This document shows positions 33,046-45,043 of a stretch of DNA of 64,000 bases, one piece after another. Where the stretch lies: assembly GCA_011317545.1 (NCBI GenBank), contig WUJK01000002.1:2418001-2482000 (forward strand), in the 5' to 3' direction. The stretch is from Coniella vitis. Taxonomy: Eukaryota > Ascomycota > Sordariomycetes > Diaporthales > Schizoparmaceae. The notes below the pieces were generated by a model that saw only the letters and a program-made list of their open reading frames with translations, ran no database searches and had not been told where the DNA came from. Within the stretch, counting starts at the first letter, position 1, and every line of letters starts with the position of its first letter. Made by a program: the position numbers and the translations under genes.

Positions 33046-34606
33046 ATGCCCACTCTCGTCTCCATCCAAGGCCTGCTCGCGCTGGGCGCCTTGTACGTGC
33101 TCTACGCCCTTGTCCAAGAATGCCTCTCGCCGCTGCGCACCATCCCCGGCCCCTTTGCTGCCCGCTTCACCAACCTGTGGTACTTTTGGCGCGTGAGCAA
33201 AGGCGACTTTCACCTTCAACACATTGCCTTGCACCGCCGCTATGGCCCGGTGGTGCGCCTGGGGCCCAACCACGTCAGCTTCGACGACCCGAGCGCCATG
33301 AAGCCTGTCTATGGCATCGGCTCCCGCTTTGCCAAGTCGGACTGGTACCAGGGCTTCTTCGCTCCGGGCGTCCCGAATCTCTTTGTCGAACAGAACATCA
33401 AACGCCATGCTGAGGAGCGCAAGCAGTTTCAGCACGTCTACAGCCTCAGCTCTCTCGTCTCGTACGAGGCCTTTGTCGACGATTGCGCAGAACCTGTTGG
33501 TGCAAAGGCTGCGCGAGAGGGCAGCCGAGCCATCCCCCAGCAGCAGCAGCAGCAGCCAGAGAGCCGTCGATATGGCGCACTGGTTCCAAGTGTATGCCTT
33601 TGATGTAATTGCCTCTCTTACTTTTGGCAGTCGCTTTGGATTCTTGGATGCGGGCGAGGATATCCGAGGCATGATGAAACAGTTGCACCAAGGGCTATGG
33701 TATTCCACCCTTGCGGGCATCTTTCCGCGCATCCACATGCTCATGTTTTACCCGTCAGCGCGTCTTGGCCTGTCTGGTGCCAGTGGAACTGTGGCCATCA
33801 TGGAATTTGTGAAGCGCCGCTTGGCTGTGCGAGAAGTCGAGCGCAAGTCTGTCAACGAATCCAAGGACAAGGAGCAGCCTGGAAGGCCCAAGGACTTTCT
33901 TGATAAGCTGTGGGACAGACACGATGAGCATCCGGAAAAGACGACCAAGCAGCACCTCCTCACGTTGGGCATGTCCAACATCATAGCCGGGGCTGACTCA
34001 ACGGCGACGACGCTGAGCGGCCTGCTCTACCACCTGCTCACGCACCCGGGCGCCATGGCCAAGCTCAAGGACGAGATTGCCGCGCGCACGGCCGACGAGC
34101 AGCACCCGCCGGGCCCCTTGTCCTTTCAAGAGTGCCAGACGCTGCCGTACCTCAACGCCGCCATCAAGGAGACGCTGCGAGTCCACGTAGTCGCTGGCCT
34201 GCCGCTGTGGCGCGTAGTTCCCGAGGCTGGCATCGAGATTGCCGGCCACCTGCTGCCTGCAGGCACCAACATCGGCGTCAACACGTGGGTCGCGCACCGC
34301 AACCAGGACGTCTGGGGCGCCGATGCCTATCAGTTCCGGCCCGAGCGATGGCTGGAGGCCCAAGCTGAGGCCACGGCGGGTAATAAAGAGAGGCTGCAGC
34401 GGATGGAGGGCTATTACTTCCCATTTGGCCTGGGCGCGAGGACATGCATTGGACGACACATCAGCATGCTGGAGACGGCAACATTGGTGCCAAGGCTATT
34501 GCAGGCGTTTGACTTTGAGCTTGTGGAGCCGGCGGAGGAGTTGAAGCGCGAGAATTTCTGGTTTGTGCTGGCAAAAGATGTGTGGGTGAGGGTGTATGCA
34601 AAGTAA
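33046..34606 (+). CDS. Cytochrome P450, pisatin-demethylase-like, frame broken
   Basis: This is a microsomal class II P450 resembling fungal pisatin demethylase-like enzymes. The ATG at 33046 starts a membrane anchor (about residues 3-23) followed by the proline hinge IPGPFAARF. Typical parts follow: helix I AGADSTATT, helix K ETLR, a PERW motif and the heme loop FPFGLGARTCIG. The reading frame shifts by one base near 33490: the first part runs in frame to about 33489 and the second from 33491 to the stop. Joined, they give about 519 residues, which is normal. A phase-compatible 55-nt intron (33436-33490, GTCTAC...GCAG) could also join the frames, but it would remove the conserved block YSLSSLVSYEAFVDDC. 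I therefore favour a real frameshift or a sequence error. No other pathway gene is adjacent; the substrate is unknown. Confidence 0.85.
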
Positions 34607-35198
34607 GGGGGGGGGAATACAACAGGTGGCGGTGACTGTGACGGTGATGGTTTGGAGGTTGTGGTTTTGTTGCTTAGGCGACCTGGAATAAACAGCCTGG
34701 CAGCCCAGAAATGAGAGCCATTGGCCAGTAGCAGGCCAGTAACAAACAGCCCCTGTGGATGGTACTAAACAATGCCTTGTGAGCCCCTGCTGAAGCCTGA
34801 GGGTCAGAAGGGCCTGTGCAGCCAGTACATAGTATACATAGAAGTAGTAGTCAAGCCATGTGTGGGGCCCCACTCCAGGCTGCTCCCGCACGGGTCACTC
34901 ATGGGCGCCTGCGCGCCTGTGCTCCCGTGCTCCGAGACAGCTGGGTGAGCTGGGGCCTTCCATTCCGAGAAGCGGAGAGGACAGGCGGTTACCCGCAAGG
35001 ACCCAGCTACCCGCCTGTCGCGCAATTCAGCGAAGCCCCCCCAGCAACAGCCATTGTTACGCAATCAACCCTCGATATCTTTTTTGTGGTGTGGTTTTTT
35101 ATTTCTTTCTCACCAGCCCAACCTCCTCCTCTTGTCTTCACTCCGTCTTTCACTCCCAGCACCGCCCCCTCCCCTCACCACCCACACAGCCCGCCAAG
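34607..35198. other. Spacer and promoter of the aminotransferase gene
   Basis: No gene is seen. It holds the P450 3' flank, a TACATAGTA at 34826-34834, and a C/T-rich leader from about 35100 that ends at the aminotransferase ATG. Confidence 0.6.
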
Positions 35199-36860
35199 AT
35201 GCTGTCCTCCTCTGCCCGCATTGCTGCTCGCCGAGCACGCATCCCCAACGTTGCTGCCCTGCGCGCTGCTTCGACCTGGGCCAACGTTCCACAAGGTCCT
35301 CCAGTAAGTCCATTGTCCCCATTGTTTGCACCCAACCCCTTGCTTGTAGCCTGGCAATGGCCTTGACTAACAGCCAACATAGGATGTGAGTCACACAGTT
35401 GTCGTTCAAGGCACAAATTAGTAGCAAGTTGGGTTACTGATTGTCCATTGCAACTGCTTGACTCCAGGCCATTCTGGGTGAGTTTCATGCTTCTTCCTCT
35501 TGTTCTTCTTCTTCTTCTTCTTCTTCCTGCCGTCGTTTGTCCGGCTGCTAGCTTGACCGTTCCAAAACCCATCTGCTAACAACTCTCCTCCAGGTATTAC
35601 CGAGGCTTTCAAGGCCGACTCGTTTGACAAGAAGATCAACCTGGGTACGATTCAGCCTCTCTCGATCCAAGCCCTTCTGGGCACGCTGCTCTACTCCACC
35701 GTCCAAACACTACAAGCGAACAAGAAACAACCCGGCCGAGTGCTGACAGGTGACCCGCAGGTGTTGGCGCATACCGCGATGACAAGGGCCAGCCCTACGT
35801 CCTCAACTCGGTCCGCAAGGCCGAGGACAAGATTGTAAAGTCCAACATGAACAAGGAGTACGCCGGCATCACTGGAGTCCCAGCCTTCACTACTGCCGCT
35901 GCCAAGCTCGCCTACGGTCCCGACAGTCCTGCCGCCGACCGCACTGCCATCACCCAGTCCATTTCCGGCACCGGTGCTCTGCGCATTGGCGGTGCCTTCC
36001 TCGCCCGCTTCTACCCCGGCGCAAAGACCATCTACCTGCCCAACCCTTCGTGGGCCAACCACGGCGCCGTCTTCAAGGACTCGGGCCTGACGGTCGAGAA
36101 GTACCGCTACTACAACAAGGACACGATCGGCCTCGACTTTGACGGCCTGGTCGCCGACATCAAGGCTGCCCCCAAGGCCAGCATCTTCTTGCTGCACGCT
36201 TGCGCCCACAACCCCACTGGTGTTGACCCGACCCCCGACCAGTGGAAGGCTATCGAGGCTGCCATCCGTGAGGGCGAGCACTATGCCTTCTTCGACATGG
36301 CCTACCAGGGCTTTGCCAGCGGCGACATCAACAAGGACGCTTTTGCCCTGCGCTATTTTGTCGAGAAGGGCCACAACCCCTGCCTGGCCCAGTCATTTGC
36401 CAAGAACATGGGCCTGTACGGTGAGCGCACCGGCGCCTTCTCCATCGTCTGCGAGTCTGCCGAGGAGAAGAAGCGCGTCGACTCGCAGATCAAGATTCTC
36501 GTCCGCCCGCTGTACTCGAACCCTCCCATCCACGGCGCCCGCATTGCCTCGGAGGTTCTCAACAACCCCGACCTCTACAACGAGTGGCTCGTCGAGGTCA
36601 AGGGCATGGCTGACCGCATCATCAAGATGCGCGCTCTGCTCAAGGAGAACCTCGAGAAGCTGGGCTCCAAGCATGACTGGTCCCACATCACCAGCCAGAT
36701 TGGCATGTTCGCCTACACTGGCCTGACTGCCGAGCAGATGGACAAGCTGGCCAAGGAGCACTCTGTCTACGCTACCAAGGACGGCCGTATCTCGGTTGCC
36801 GGCATCACTAGCGACAACGTCGGTCGTCTGGCCGAGGCCATCTACGCTGTCAAGGGTTAG
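35199..36860 (+). CDS. AAT1: Mitochondrial aspartate aminotransferase with microexons
   Basis: This is a PLP enzyme that interconverts aspartate and 2-oxoglutarate with oxaloacetate and glutamate in the mitochondrial matrix, part of the malate-aspartate shuttle. Five exons give 422 residues: 35199-35303, 35383-35385, 35468-35477, 35594-35644 and 35761-36860. The N-terminus (MLSSSARIAARRARIPNVAA) is a typical presequence. Exon 2 is a single codon, GAT for Asp, between ATAG and GTGAGT. Exon 3 is 10 nt. Together they build the conserved PPDAILGIT segment. The Schiff-base lysine is Lys271 in SFAKN, and the NPTG motif is present. Skipping exon 2 would keep the frame but lose the conserved Asp. Phases and borders agree throughout. 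The leader is C/T-rich and the start context CCAAGATG is good. Confidence 0.93.
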
Positions 36861-39031
36861 GATGTGCTTGAAAGACGGGGGAACGATTCTGGGCAGTGAG
36901 CAGACATCTTGGGCCCGCTAGATACCAAACAAACAAGGCAGTGCTCTCCTGTTTCTTGCTGTCCAGTGTGTACAAAAAATGGGGTGCGGAAGAGCAGATT
37001 TACGATACATGGTCCTGGTCATGGCATGAAAATGGGTCTAGATGAGCGTACCATACAATGACGTTTTTTTTTTCTTTTCTTCTTCTTCATCAGTATTTGA
37101 GAGCGGGCGAGAGCAGCGAAGCAAAGCACTCACTCCACTCTGCCGCATCCCACTCATCTGGGAGATCGTGACAACCCTTGAAAGTATTGTTTGGATGAAA
37201 AGGGGAAGGGGAAGGGGGGGAAAGTGCCAAGGTTGAAGAGACCTCGGTAACAAGACCTTGACGCCTTTGAACCGAAGGAATCTTTGCGATCCGCTGGTCC
37301 GGTGTGCTGCAACGTCTGCCGGGGATTAGATGCTCATGTACTGCAGCTTGGTCGAGCTGGCTGCAGGGTGTCGTTCTTATTATATTCTCCGACTGGAGAA
37401 TATTTGCGGATCAGGATGGGTTGTCCCGGAGCACACCAGCTATGTATGTGTGTATACATTTGCTTGCTTGACCGATTGCTTCCTGCATAACCCACAGCAG
37501 TTCGGAGACGGCCATGCATAGTCACTGTGGTGAGGATTGTGCAAGTACAGTAAGTTGTTTGTACAATGGCACTGCATAGTCACCAACAGGCACAACAGGC
37601 AGAGAAGGGCAGCATGTTTCTACCGTGCCCTGTCAGTCAGTCAGTCAGGCCTGTCCAGTGTCGTCTCACTTCGTTGGCACTTTTGGAACGGACTCCCAGC
37701 AATGGCAACAGTTCTCTTCTACTTAGCATGCACCATATTGAACGGCAGAGAATACATGAGCAGTATACTATGAGGCTGAAGAAGCAGCAGCAGCAGCAAC
37801 CATACTAGAAGCCGCAGCGAAGCCAGGTCGCACAATCCGACCAAACAACCTGATGAACAAGACGCCCATCTCACCAGCCAGCCAGCCTCGTGGACTCTTA
37901 TCATACATAGTTACACATTCCTCATCCCCACCTTACATCCTCCGTCTTGGCCGGAACTGCCTGCGGGCTGCGCCCACGGCCCGCAAGTCAACACATCGTT
38001 GCACATTAGCCTTTGCAAGCAATCCCTTGCTGCGGTACAAGCACAAGAGGATGGAAGGAAGCCTGGACCTCGAACTGCGCCTTGTTCAGCTCCACGCCGC
38101 AGACAGACAGACAGACAGGCAGACAGACAGACAGAGAAGGGAAAACAAACGGTTGCACTAATCGACTAGCAGGATTGGCAGAGAAAGATAGCCTTTTCTT
38201 TTTAAAGTTCAACCCTAATTGGATAGGGAAGACTTGGAACCAAGCCTTCTTCTCAACCTTGATAAGTCTACTAGAGACCAATAGTCCTAACTAACACCAC
38301 CAGCAGCCGAGCTGGCTCGCCACATAGTATACTGCAGACGCGGCTCAAGCCTCTTGGGCCTGTCTTTCCCCGTTTTCCTTCCCCTCCTCCTCTTCTGCTG
38401 TGCTGTGCCGTGTTGAATTGGAGTGTGGCTCTTCCTACAGTAAGTACTCAACTGCATACTTTAGGTACACTGAAGGAAATGCACATACATGCGAAAAGTA
38501 GCCACGTTCAGGGTGTACTAATGTCGCAATAACAGCATGTGTCTGGATACTCGAGGGAAAATCAGCGAGTTGCAGGCGGCCACTGGACGTTGGAGGACTA
38601 TCGCAACGCTGGCGCAAGAGGGCGCAACAACAATACCGATTTGCCATCGCCGAAAAGGTCGCCTACCTGGTTCGATTGCGATGTGGTGCCCTTGAGGCCG
38701 CCTGCCCGTCCACAGTCACCAGAGTCCGTGTCTATTTTCAGCTACGCAGCAGGATCCGGGGAAAGAAGATGGCTTATACTTGGAAAGATGTCTATTGCTT
38801 TTTGGTGTTAAGCTTTCTTTGCAAACTCTCTTTATTCTGCCCAAGAGGCGAGCAAGTGGGAGAGAGCGCTAACAAATAATCATACTCGGGCTCGTCTAAG
38901 CGCGTGGTTCTGCGTTTGACGGGTCTCTACACACACATATCTCTCTCTCTCTCTCTTCTTTTTCCTCCCTCCCCTTTCTTTTGCCTCTTGGGTGAATCTC
39001 ATCTCTCTCTATTCAAGCTCAAGTCATCGAG
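36861..39031. other. Gene-poor 2.2 kb region
   Basis: No supportable gene. It contains GACA repeats near 38100-38133, a one-mismatch TACATAGTT near 37905 and a CACATAGTA near 38321. The last 100 bp are CT-rich (38938-38980), a pyrimidine leader typical of fungal promoters before the next protease gene. Confidence 0.55.
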
Positions 39032-41101
39032 ATGGTTAAGCCACACACCGCCCAGTCGTCGCTTCTCTTGGTGGCGCGCGCTGCGCTTTTGGACTCTAGC
39101 CATGCTTCTTCTTCTTCTTCTTCTTCTTCTTCATCTTCACCCTCCTCCTCTCCGTCCCAAGTCGACGGGACACTACTCATCAAGATGGATAATGACAGAA
39201 CTGAACTTGAGTATTTACTTACTCTGAGTGTGGGCACGCCGCCGCAAGAATTCGTGCTGCAGCTTGACACGGGCAGCTCGGAAATGTGGCTGCCAGGAGC
39301 CACCTCGTCGTTTTGTCAGCCTGGGCGGTGTGAAATGGGAGCCTGTAAGTCGGATTCCTTTTTGCCATGATGGATTTCTGGGTTTGACCCTTGATTACCC
39401 TTTCTTTATTCCTTGCCAAGACGGTAGTTGGTGTGTCTTGTTGGTAGTCACCAATCTCTGTCACTTTTGGGGTGATGTATTCTTCGTCTGGGACTGACCC
39501 ATGAATATATATATATATTGATATTGATATACTGATATACTGATATACGTGCAGTCAACATGGCCAAATCATCCACGGCCGAGGTCCACATTGAAAACGG
39601 CTTCCAAGTTGCGTATGAAGACGAGTCTCATGCCGAAGGCGACTATATCGTACGTGTCGGTCGTCCCGTCGGCCCCAACTCGTGTGTGTTTCTCCGTCTG
39701 ATCGGAACGATGGACTGACTGGATGACTGGGCTACCCTCCCATCATCAAAACAGACCGACATAGTCCACATCGGAGGCGCAGACGTCCCCGACATGATCA
39801 TGGGCTACGCCACAGACCTCAGCAATCTGACGCACGGCTTGGTCGGCGTCGGCTACAAGGCCAACGAGGGCGGCGGCGCCGGCAGCCAGCCCATCTATCC
39901 CAACTTCCCCTACCAGCTGTGCCTGGCCAACATCACAAACACAGTGGCCTACAGCCTCTGGCTGGACGACCTGGCTGCCACCACGGGCACCATCCTCTTT
40001 GGCGGCATCGACCGCTCCAAGTACCTGGGCGACCTCACCATCCTCGACTTCCAGCCCAGCCACGCCGACAGCACCGTCATCACGGAATTCCAGGTCGAGC
40101 TCTCGGGCCTGCGCGCCGTCTCCGCCTCGGGCACCGACGCGCTCGGCTCCGCCGCCTTCCCCACCATTGCGCTCCTCGACTCGGGCACCTCGCTGACCTA
40201 CCTGCCCGCCGACCTCGCCCTCCAGATCCTGGCCGTCGCCGGCGCCGAGTACGACCCCGCGACCAGCGTCGACGCCTGGGTGCCCTGCTCCCTCGCCGAC
40301 GCCACCGCAGAGAGCACCTACTTTTCGTACGAGTTTGGCGGCGGCGCCGCCGTCGTCAACGTCTCCATGGCCGACCTCGTCTTCACCGACGTCGTGCGCG
40401 CAGACGACGCCTCGCTCTGCCGCTTTGGGATCCTGCCCGACAACGGGACGTCGGGCCACGTCATCCTGGGCGACACCTTTTTGCGCTCCGCCTATGTCGT
40501 CTACGACCTCGTCAACAACCAAGCGGGCCTGGCGCAGACGAACCGCGATGCGAGCGCGGACAGCGGCAACAACAACAACAACAACGACGACGGCGGCGGC
40601 GAGAAGGAGGCGCAGATTGTGCCGTTTGTGAGCAGCGGGGCGCCGATTCCGTTTGCGACGCGGGCGCCCAACAAGGGGGGCATGAGTGCGGTGACGACGA
40701 CATTGGCTTCGTTTGCGGCTGCGTCGGGGTTTGCGAACCCGCCTACGCGTACGAGCAGCAGCAGCAGCAGCAGCGGCAGCGATGATGATGTTCATGATGA
40801 TAATAACGATGACGGCGATGACAAGAGTCAAGAGAACGAGGCGCTGAATGTCAATGCGTGGGCGATTGGTGGGGGCGCCGCGGCGGGGGCTGTGCTGATC
40901 CTCGCGAGCGGCGCGTATGCGTGGAGGGCTGTGGCGAAAAAGAGACGCAACAGGAAGATGCTGAGGATGATGGAGATAAAGAGGCAGCTTGGCTCGATGG
41001 GTGGTGTTGTTATGGACGAGGCCAAGGCGCCGCTTGTGGCGACTGAGCAAGAGTACGGCCGCCTCACGCAGGTGCAGCAGACTGCTTACCGGGAGGCATG
41101 A
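39032..41101 (+). CDS. Membrane-anchored aspartic protease (yapsin-like)
   Basis: Three exons (39032-39344, 39555-39649, 39755-41101) give 584 residues of a family A1 protease. The catalytic aspartates are Asp79 in LDTGSSEMW and Asp278 in LLDSGTSLTY. The flap reads YEDESHAEGDY, so the usual Gly of YGDGS is Glu here. After the catalytic domain comes an Asn/Asp/Ser-rich stalk of about 90 residues. A single transmembrane helix (WAIGGGAAAGAVLILASGAY) follows, then a cytosolic tail rich in Lys and Arg. This is a type I cell-surface layout, unlike the free secreted protease at the left of the window. The N-terminal signal is weak and is followed by a poly-Ser run. There is no clear dibasic propeptide site, so the start or maturation is uncertain. 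Substrates are unknown; wall or pro-protein processing is the family precedent. Confidence 0.88.
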
Positions 41102-42202
41102 GGGGCAGCATGCTACGATGGATGGATGGATGGGGATGGGGGGCCAAGGCCGGTGTCTGTTGTGTGTGTTGGGAAGTGACTGTTGCTATCTCGCTGGGGA
41201 GCATCGTATTCTAATTCCGCAGGTTCTGGCTGGGCGATATGGTGTTTGTCACGGTGGAATGAACACACACACTCCCCCTTCACACGGAAGGTTATTGAAA
41301 TCCTCAACAAGAGATGAACGGCAACACGACTGTCTGTGACAGGCAGAACTTGGAGATACAACAACTATGCTTGACTTGGGAGCACACACAGCGTCACGAC
41401 ATGACCTGGTCTTGTGTGTGTGTGGACATGTCAATAGCAGCAGCAGGTCGTCGGTGTGACTCTCACAGCGTTTGGGCAGAGGGAGGAGGAGGCTATGAGT
41501 ATTCGCCACAGAGTCACTCATCACTGTCCATGCATAGCAAGCACATTTCGAGTTCTTCGGACCCAAGATATGGAAAACTGGTGACCTGGTCAACCCTTTT
41601 TGGCACACAGCAACAACAAGTCTTCTAGTCTCTGCCATTTGTGACAAACCTCGACTCCTCTTCACCCTGTCCACCGCCAAAATCGACGTTTTTGCATCTT
41701 CATCATGACCCAAAGACGCCGTCACAGTAGGCCACCCACCGTGGTTTATTACAAAAAAAACATAGCAACTGATAGAGAACAACCTTCGAAAAGTCAGCAC
41801 TTATTCTTTTGTATATATATATTCAGTAACCACGCCCTCCCCCCGCCCCCCTCTTTTTCTTCTTGGTGTTTTTATATTCCAGCCGTTGCAAATCCCACTT
41901 CTAGGTAGATCTGCAAATACACAGCGGTTCTCGTCGTGAACAACATTACTCTCAAGGACACCGGACGGGCCCTCTTCCAAAGACTCGCTTCTTGATGCTA
42001 ACTCACCTCGATCGTGATCACCTACCTTCTCTACCCATGATATCGTCAATACCACGCCAGATGCACATCTAGATCCATCAGTGTTGATCATCTAACGCAT
42101 CCCTCTCTCTCCCCCTCCCCCCTGGACAAGCTTGCCTGGACTTACCACTTGCGCCAGAGAAACTCGGGAAACACACCAGGGACACGACCCCTCTTTTACT
42201 TC
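41102..42202. other. Intergenic region upstream of PRM1
   Basis: No supportable gene. It should contain the protease 3' UTR and the PRM1 promoter. C-rich runs near 41835-41855 and 42105-42120 precede the PRM1 start. Confidence 0.6.
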
Positions 42203-45043
42203 ATGAGGCCTTTCCACAAGATATCCTCACAGCCAGAGGACAACTCCAACGACCTCCACGGAGAGCGGTGGTCCCCCAAATCATCAGCACCACGTGAATA
42301 TGGTCCATCTTCATCTTCTCCAATGCCGGGTCCTTCTGGCGGTATGGATAGCCCGGCAGTGTCTGCATGGGCCCGTCATCTCGGTGACGTGGATGACACC
42401 ATCAAGAGAGGCATGGGGGATGTACCTCCGTCATCGAGCATCCACCCCCGCCGTCCCTTTTCGCTGTTTCCTCCAACATACAACGATGCCAACAACAACA
42501 ACAGCAATGAATCCGACCGCCCGTCGAACGTAGACGGGACATGCCTGGAAGCGCATAATCGAGCACAGCCCAGGTCGGCCCTAGCGAGGCCGTTGTACCC
42601 AGACAGAGGCAAGCAACAGCCCGGCGACATCACACCATACCTGGGCCTGCGCGCCCGCCTTACTCAGGTACCCATCAACCGGTGGACCGTCTTGTTGCTT
42701 CTCGTACTGGCGCGCATGCTGATCCTCTTTGGAGGGCTCAACACAGCACTGGCGAACGCACAGGAGGAAGCGAGGGCGGCGTGTGCGGGCGTGGAGGCGG
42801 TTGGGTCGACACTTGCCTCGATGCCGTATTACATGTCTTTTGGCGGTGAGTAATGTCTGAAATTCTTTTGTCTTGATCGCTGATATTGCGTCCTTGTCTC
42901 CTGCTTGCTAATCAGCACACCTCAAAAACACAAAAGTCAACAAGCTCGTCGCAAACGGCATAACAGATACCGTCCACGGCCTCTACGACCTGCTCATCCT
43001 CATCTTACAAGCCGGGCTCCAGATGATCATGTTCCTCATCGATCTCACCTATGGCACCCTCGCCTGCGTTGCCGACACCTACATCCACGGGCTCCTTACC
43101 CTCGCCACAGCCGCCATCCAGACGCTTCTCGCCGATCTGAGCAAGGGTCTACAGACCATCGCCAGCGGTCTCGGCACCGCCGTCTCGGATCTCGCGAATG
43201 CTATTGCTAGCGTCGAGAGCGACGTCAACAAAGCCTTCAGCGGCGTGACGTTTGGATTGGCGAGCCCGCCAGCTCTTTCTTGGCCGTCGGTCGGACCGCT
43301 GCAATCGCGCGTGGCGGCGCTGGACAGCTTCCCAGGGACTACTACCGGCAGTAGTACCATTGCGGCGATAACGAAGTTCAATGATAGCGTACCGGACTAT
43401 GCGCAGGTCGAGGCGGATGTGCAGGCCGTGATCGGGTTGCCGTTTACGATACTCGAGACGCTGCTCAACGAGTCGCTAGGGAGCTGGACGATGGATGCAA
43501 GCTTGTTGGGACGTCCTGGGACCAAGCAGGCGTTGACATTTTGCAGCGGGAATGATGAGCTCGCCAACTTCTTCAACATGCTGTTTGCAATAGCGAGAAA
43601 TGCAAAGATCATTGCCATTGCTGGGATTCTGTTGGGCGCGGTGCTGATGATGGCAATCATGTGTTGGTGGGAAACGAAGCGGTTTCGCGCGGCAGCGAGG
43701 AATGCAATGGCGCTCTTCCAACAGCATCGCGAGCCGTTGGATGTGGTCTATCTTGCTGCGCGGCCAGTCACAGCCCGGGCAGGTCTTTGGGTTTCGGAAA
43801 AGATATTTCCCACGCCCTCCTCCTCCTCCTCTCCAACGTCATTATCCGCAGGCATATATCGTGACAAGGTCAATACCGACAATCCGAGAGCAAGACGCCA
43901 GATGCTCCTCCGCTGGTGCCTTGCTTACACTACCACACACAGCGCGCTGTTCGTCCTCTCGCTCGCCCTCGCAGGCGGGCTGTCAGCTCTCGGCCAGTTT
44001 CTACTCTGGCGTGCCGTGAGCCGACAGGCTGCACCCGTGCTAGCGCAAGATGTGGGTGGCTTCGCGTCCGCGGTGATGGCGTCGCTTGACGAGTCCTCTG
44101 CAGCGTGGGCCAACGGGACCAATGCGGCGACTGGCGGGTTCGCAGCCGATGTGAACGACCATGTACTCGTGTACGTGTCGGACGCGACGCAGGCGATTAC
44201 GCACGTAATTGATGTGTTTGAGAACCAAACAGAAAAGCTGCTGAGCGAGGCGCTGAGCAAGATTCCCGCGCTTGAAAATTTGGCGAGTGGCATGTTGGCA
44301 TGTATCTTGCTTGATAAGCTGGACCGTGTGAAAGAAGGGTTGGCGTGGGTGCAACAGAATGCGCAGGTTTCAATGCCAATTGTGCCTGCGGATGTGTTCA
44401 TGCTGGAAGTGAATTCCTCTTCTCCATCTTCTGATGGAAATGGTTCGAGCTTGGCTGGGCTCTTGACCAGCTCGGGTAACAACACAGTGGACGATATTTC
44501 GGCAGCCGTGGCCAAGGTCACGAATGCGCTGTGGACGAGCATGGTTACCGAGGGCTTGATTGCGCTGGTGCTGTTGCTGGTGTATATTGCCTTTGTCTTG
44601 CTGGCCGTTGCACAGGCAGCCTTACGCATGACTTGTCTTGATGATCCGTAAGTTTCTTCTTGAATCTTTGCACATGGAGGTTGTTGATATAAGGGGAGCT
44701 GACTCTGCATGGTGGCCTGCTATACAGACGAAGGAGCCGGCAAAACGCCCCACGACTGACCACTGCGCCTCAACCACGACAGGCAGCCGGTCCTAACAAT
44801 CCTGAAGGCCGCCAGATATCTTCGAATGCGCTGAGGACGCCGGCGTCCACCAGGGGATCCGTTGATGATGTCCATGGGATACAGGCACCGGGGCCGTTCA
44901 AGCGAAAAGCTACTCCTCACGGTGCCAGCCAAGATCAAGCTCATTCCCAAGCCCAACCCAGATCGCAGCCCCATGTTGCACGTCCAAACTTGTCGGCGAC
45001 CGTCGAGGAGGATCCATTTGGGGATGATGTGTATGCGATATGA
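42203..45043 (+). CDS. PRM1: Plasma membrane fusion protein PRM1
   Basis: PRM1 is a multi-pass plasma-membrane protein needed for efficient membrane merger during mating and, in moulds, hyphal fusion. Three exons (42203-42845, 42916-44647, 44728-45043) give 896 residues. The cytosolic N-terminus of about 150 residues is disordered and ends at the family signature TPYLGLRARLTQ, directly before the first membrane helix (INRWTVLLLLVLARMLILF). Further membrane spans lie near the middle (IAGILLGAVLMMAIMCWW), in the following segment (ALFVLSLALAGGLSALGQF) and before the tail (LIALVLLLVYIAFVLLAVA). Extracellular loops have several N-glycosylation sites. The tail is Pro/Arg/Gln-rich. I chose the ATG at 42203 because an upstream in-frame extension has no ATG. 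Length and layout agree with Sordariomycete homologues. Confidence 0.93.

Noticed and set aside
34004..34010. TGACTCA inside the P450 coding region
   Set aside because: It is inside an exon encoding the conserved helix I and is best explained by coding sequence.
32267..34606. P450 plus HAL2-like gene as the start of a biosynthetic cluster
   Set aside because: No polyketide synthase, peptide synthetase, terpene synthase, transporter or pathway regulator lies nearby. The flanking genes are housekeeping.
38660..38690. A GGTTCGATT word that resembles a tRNA T-loop
   Set aside because: No acceptor, D or anticodon arms can be built around it on either strand.
42149..42202. An 18-codon extension of PRM1
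   Set aside because: It begins at TTG, not ATG. The first in-frame ATG is at 42203.
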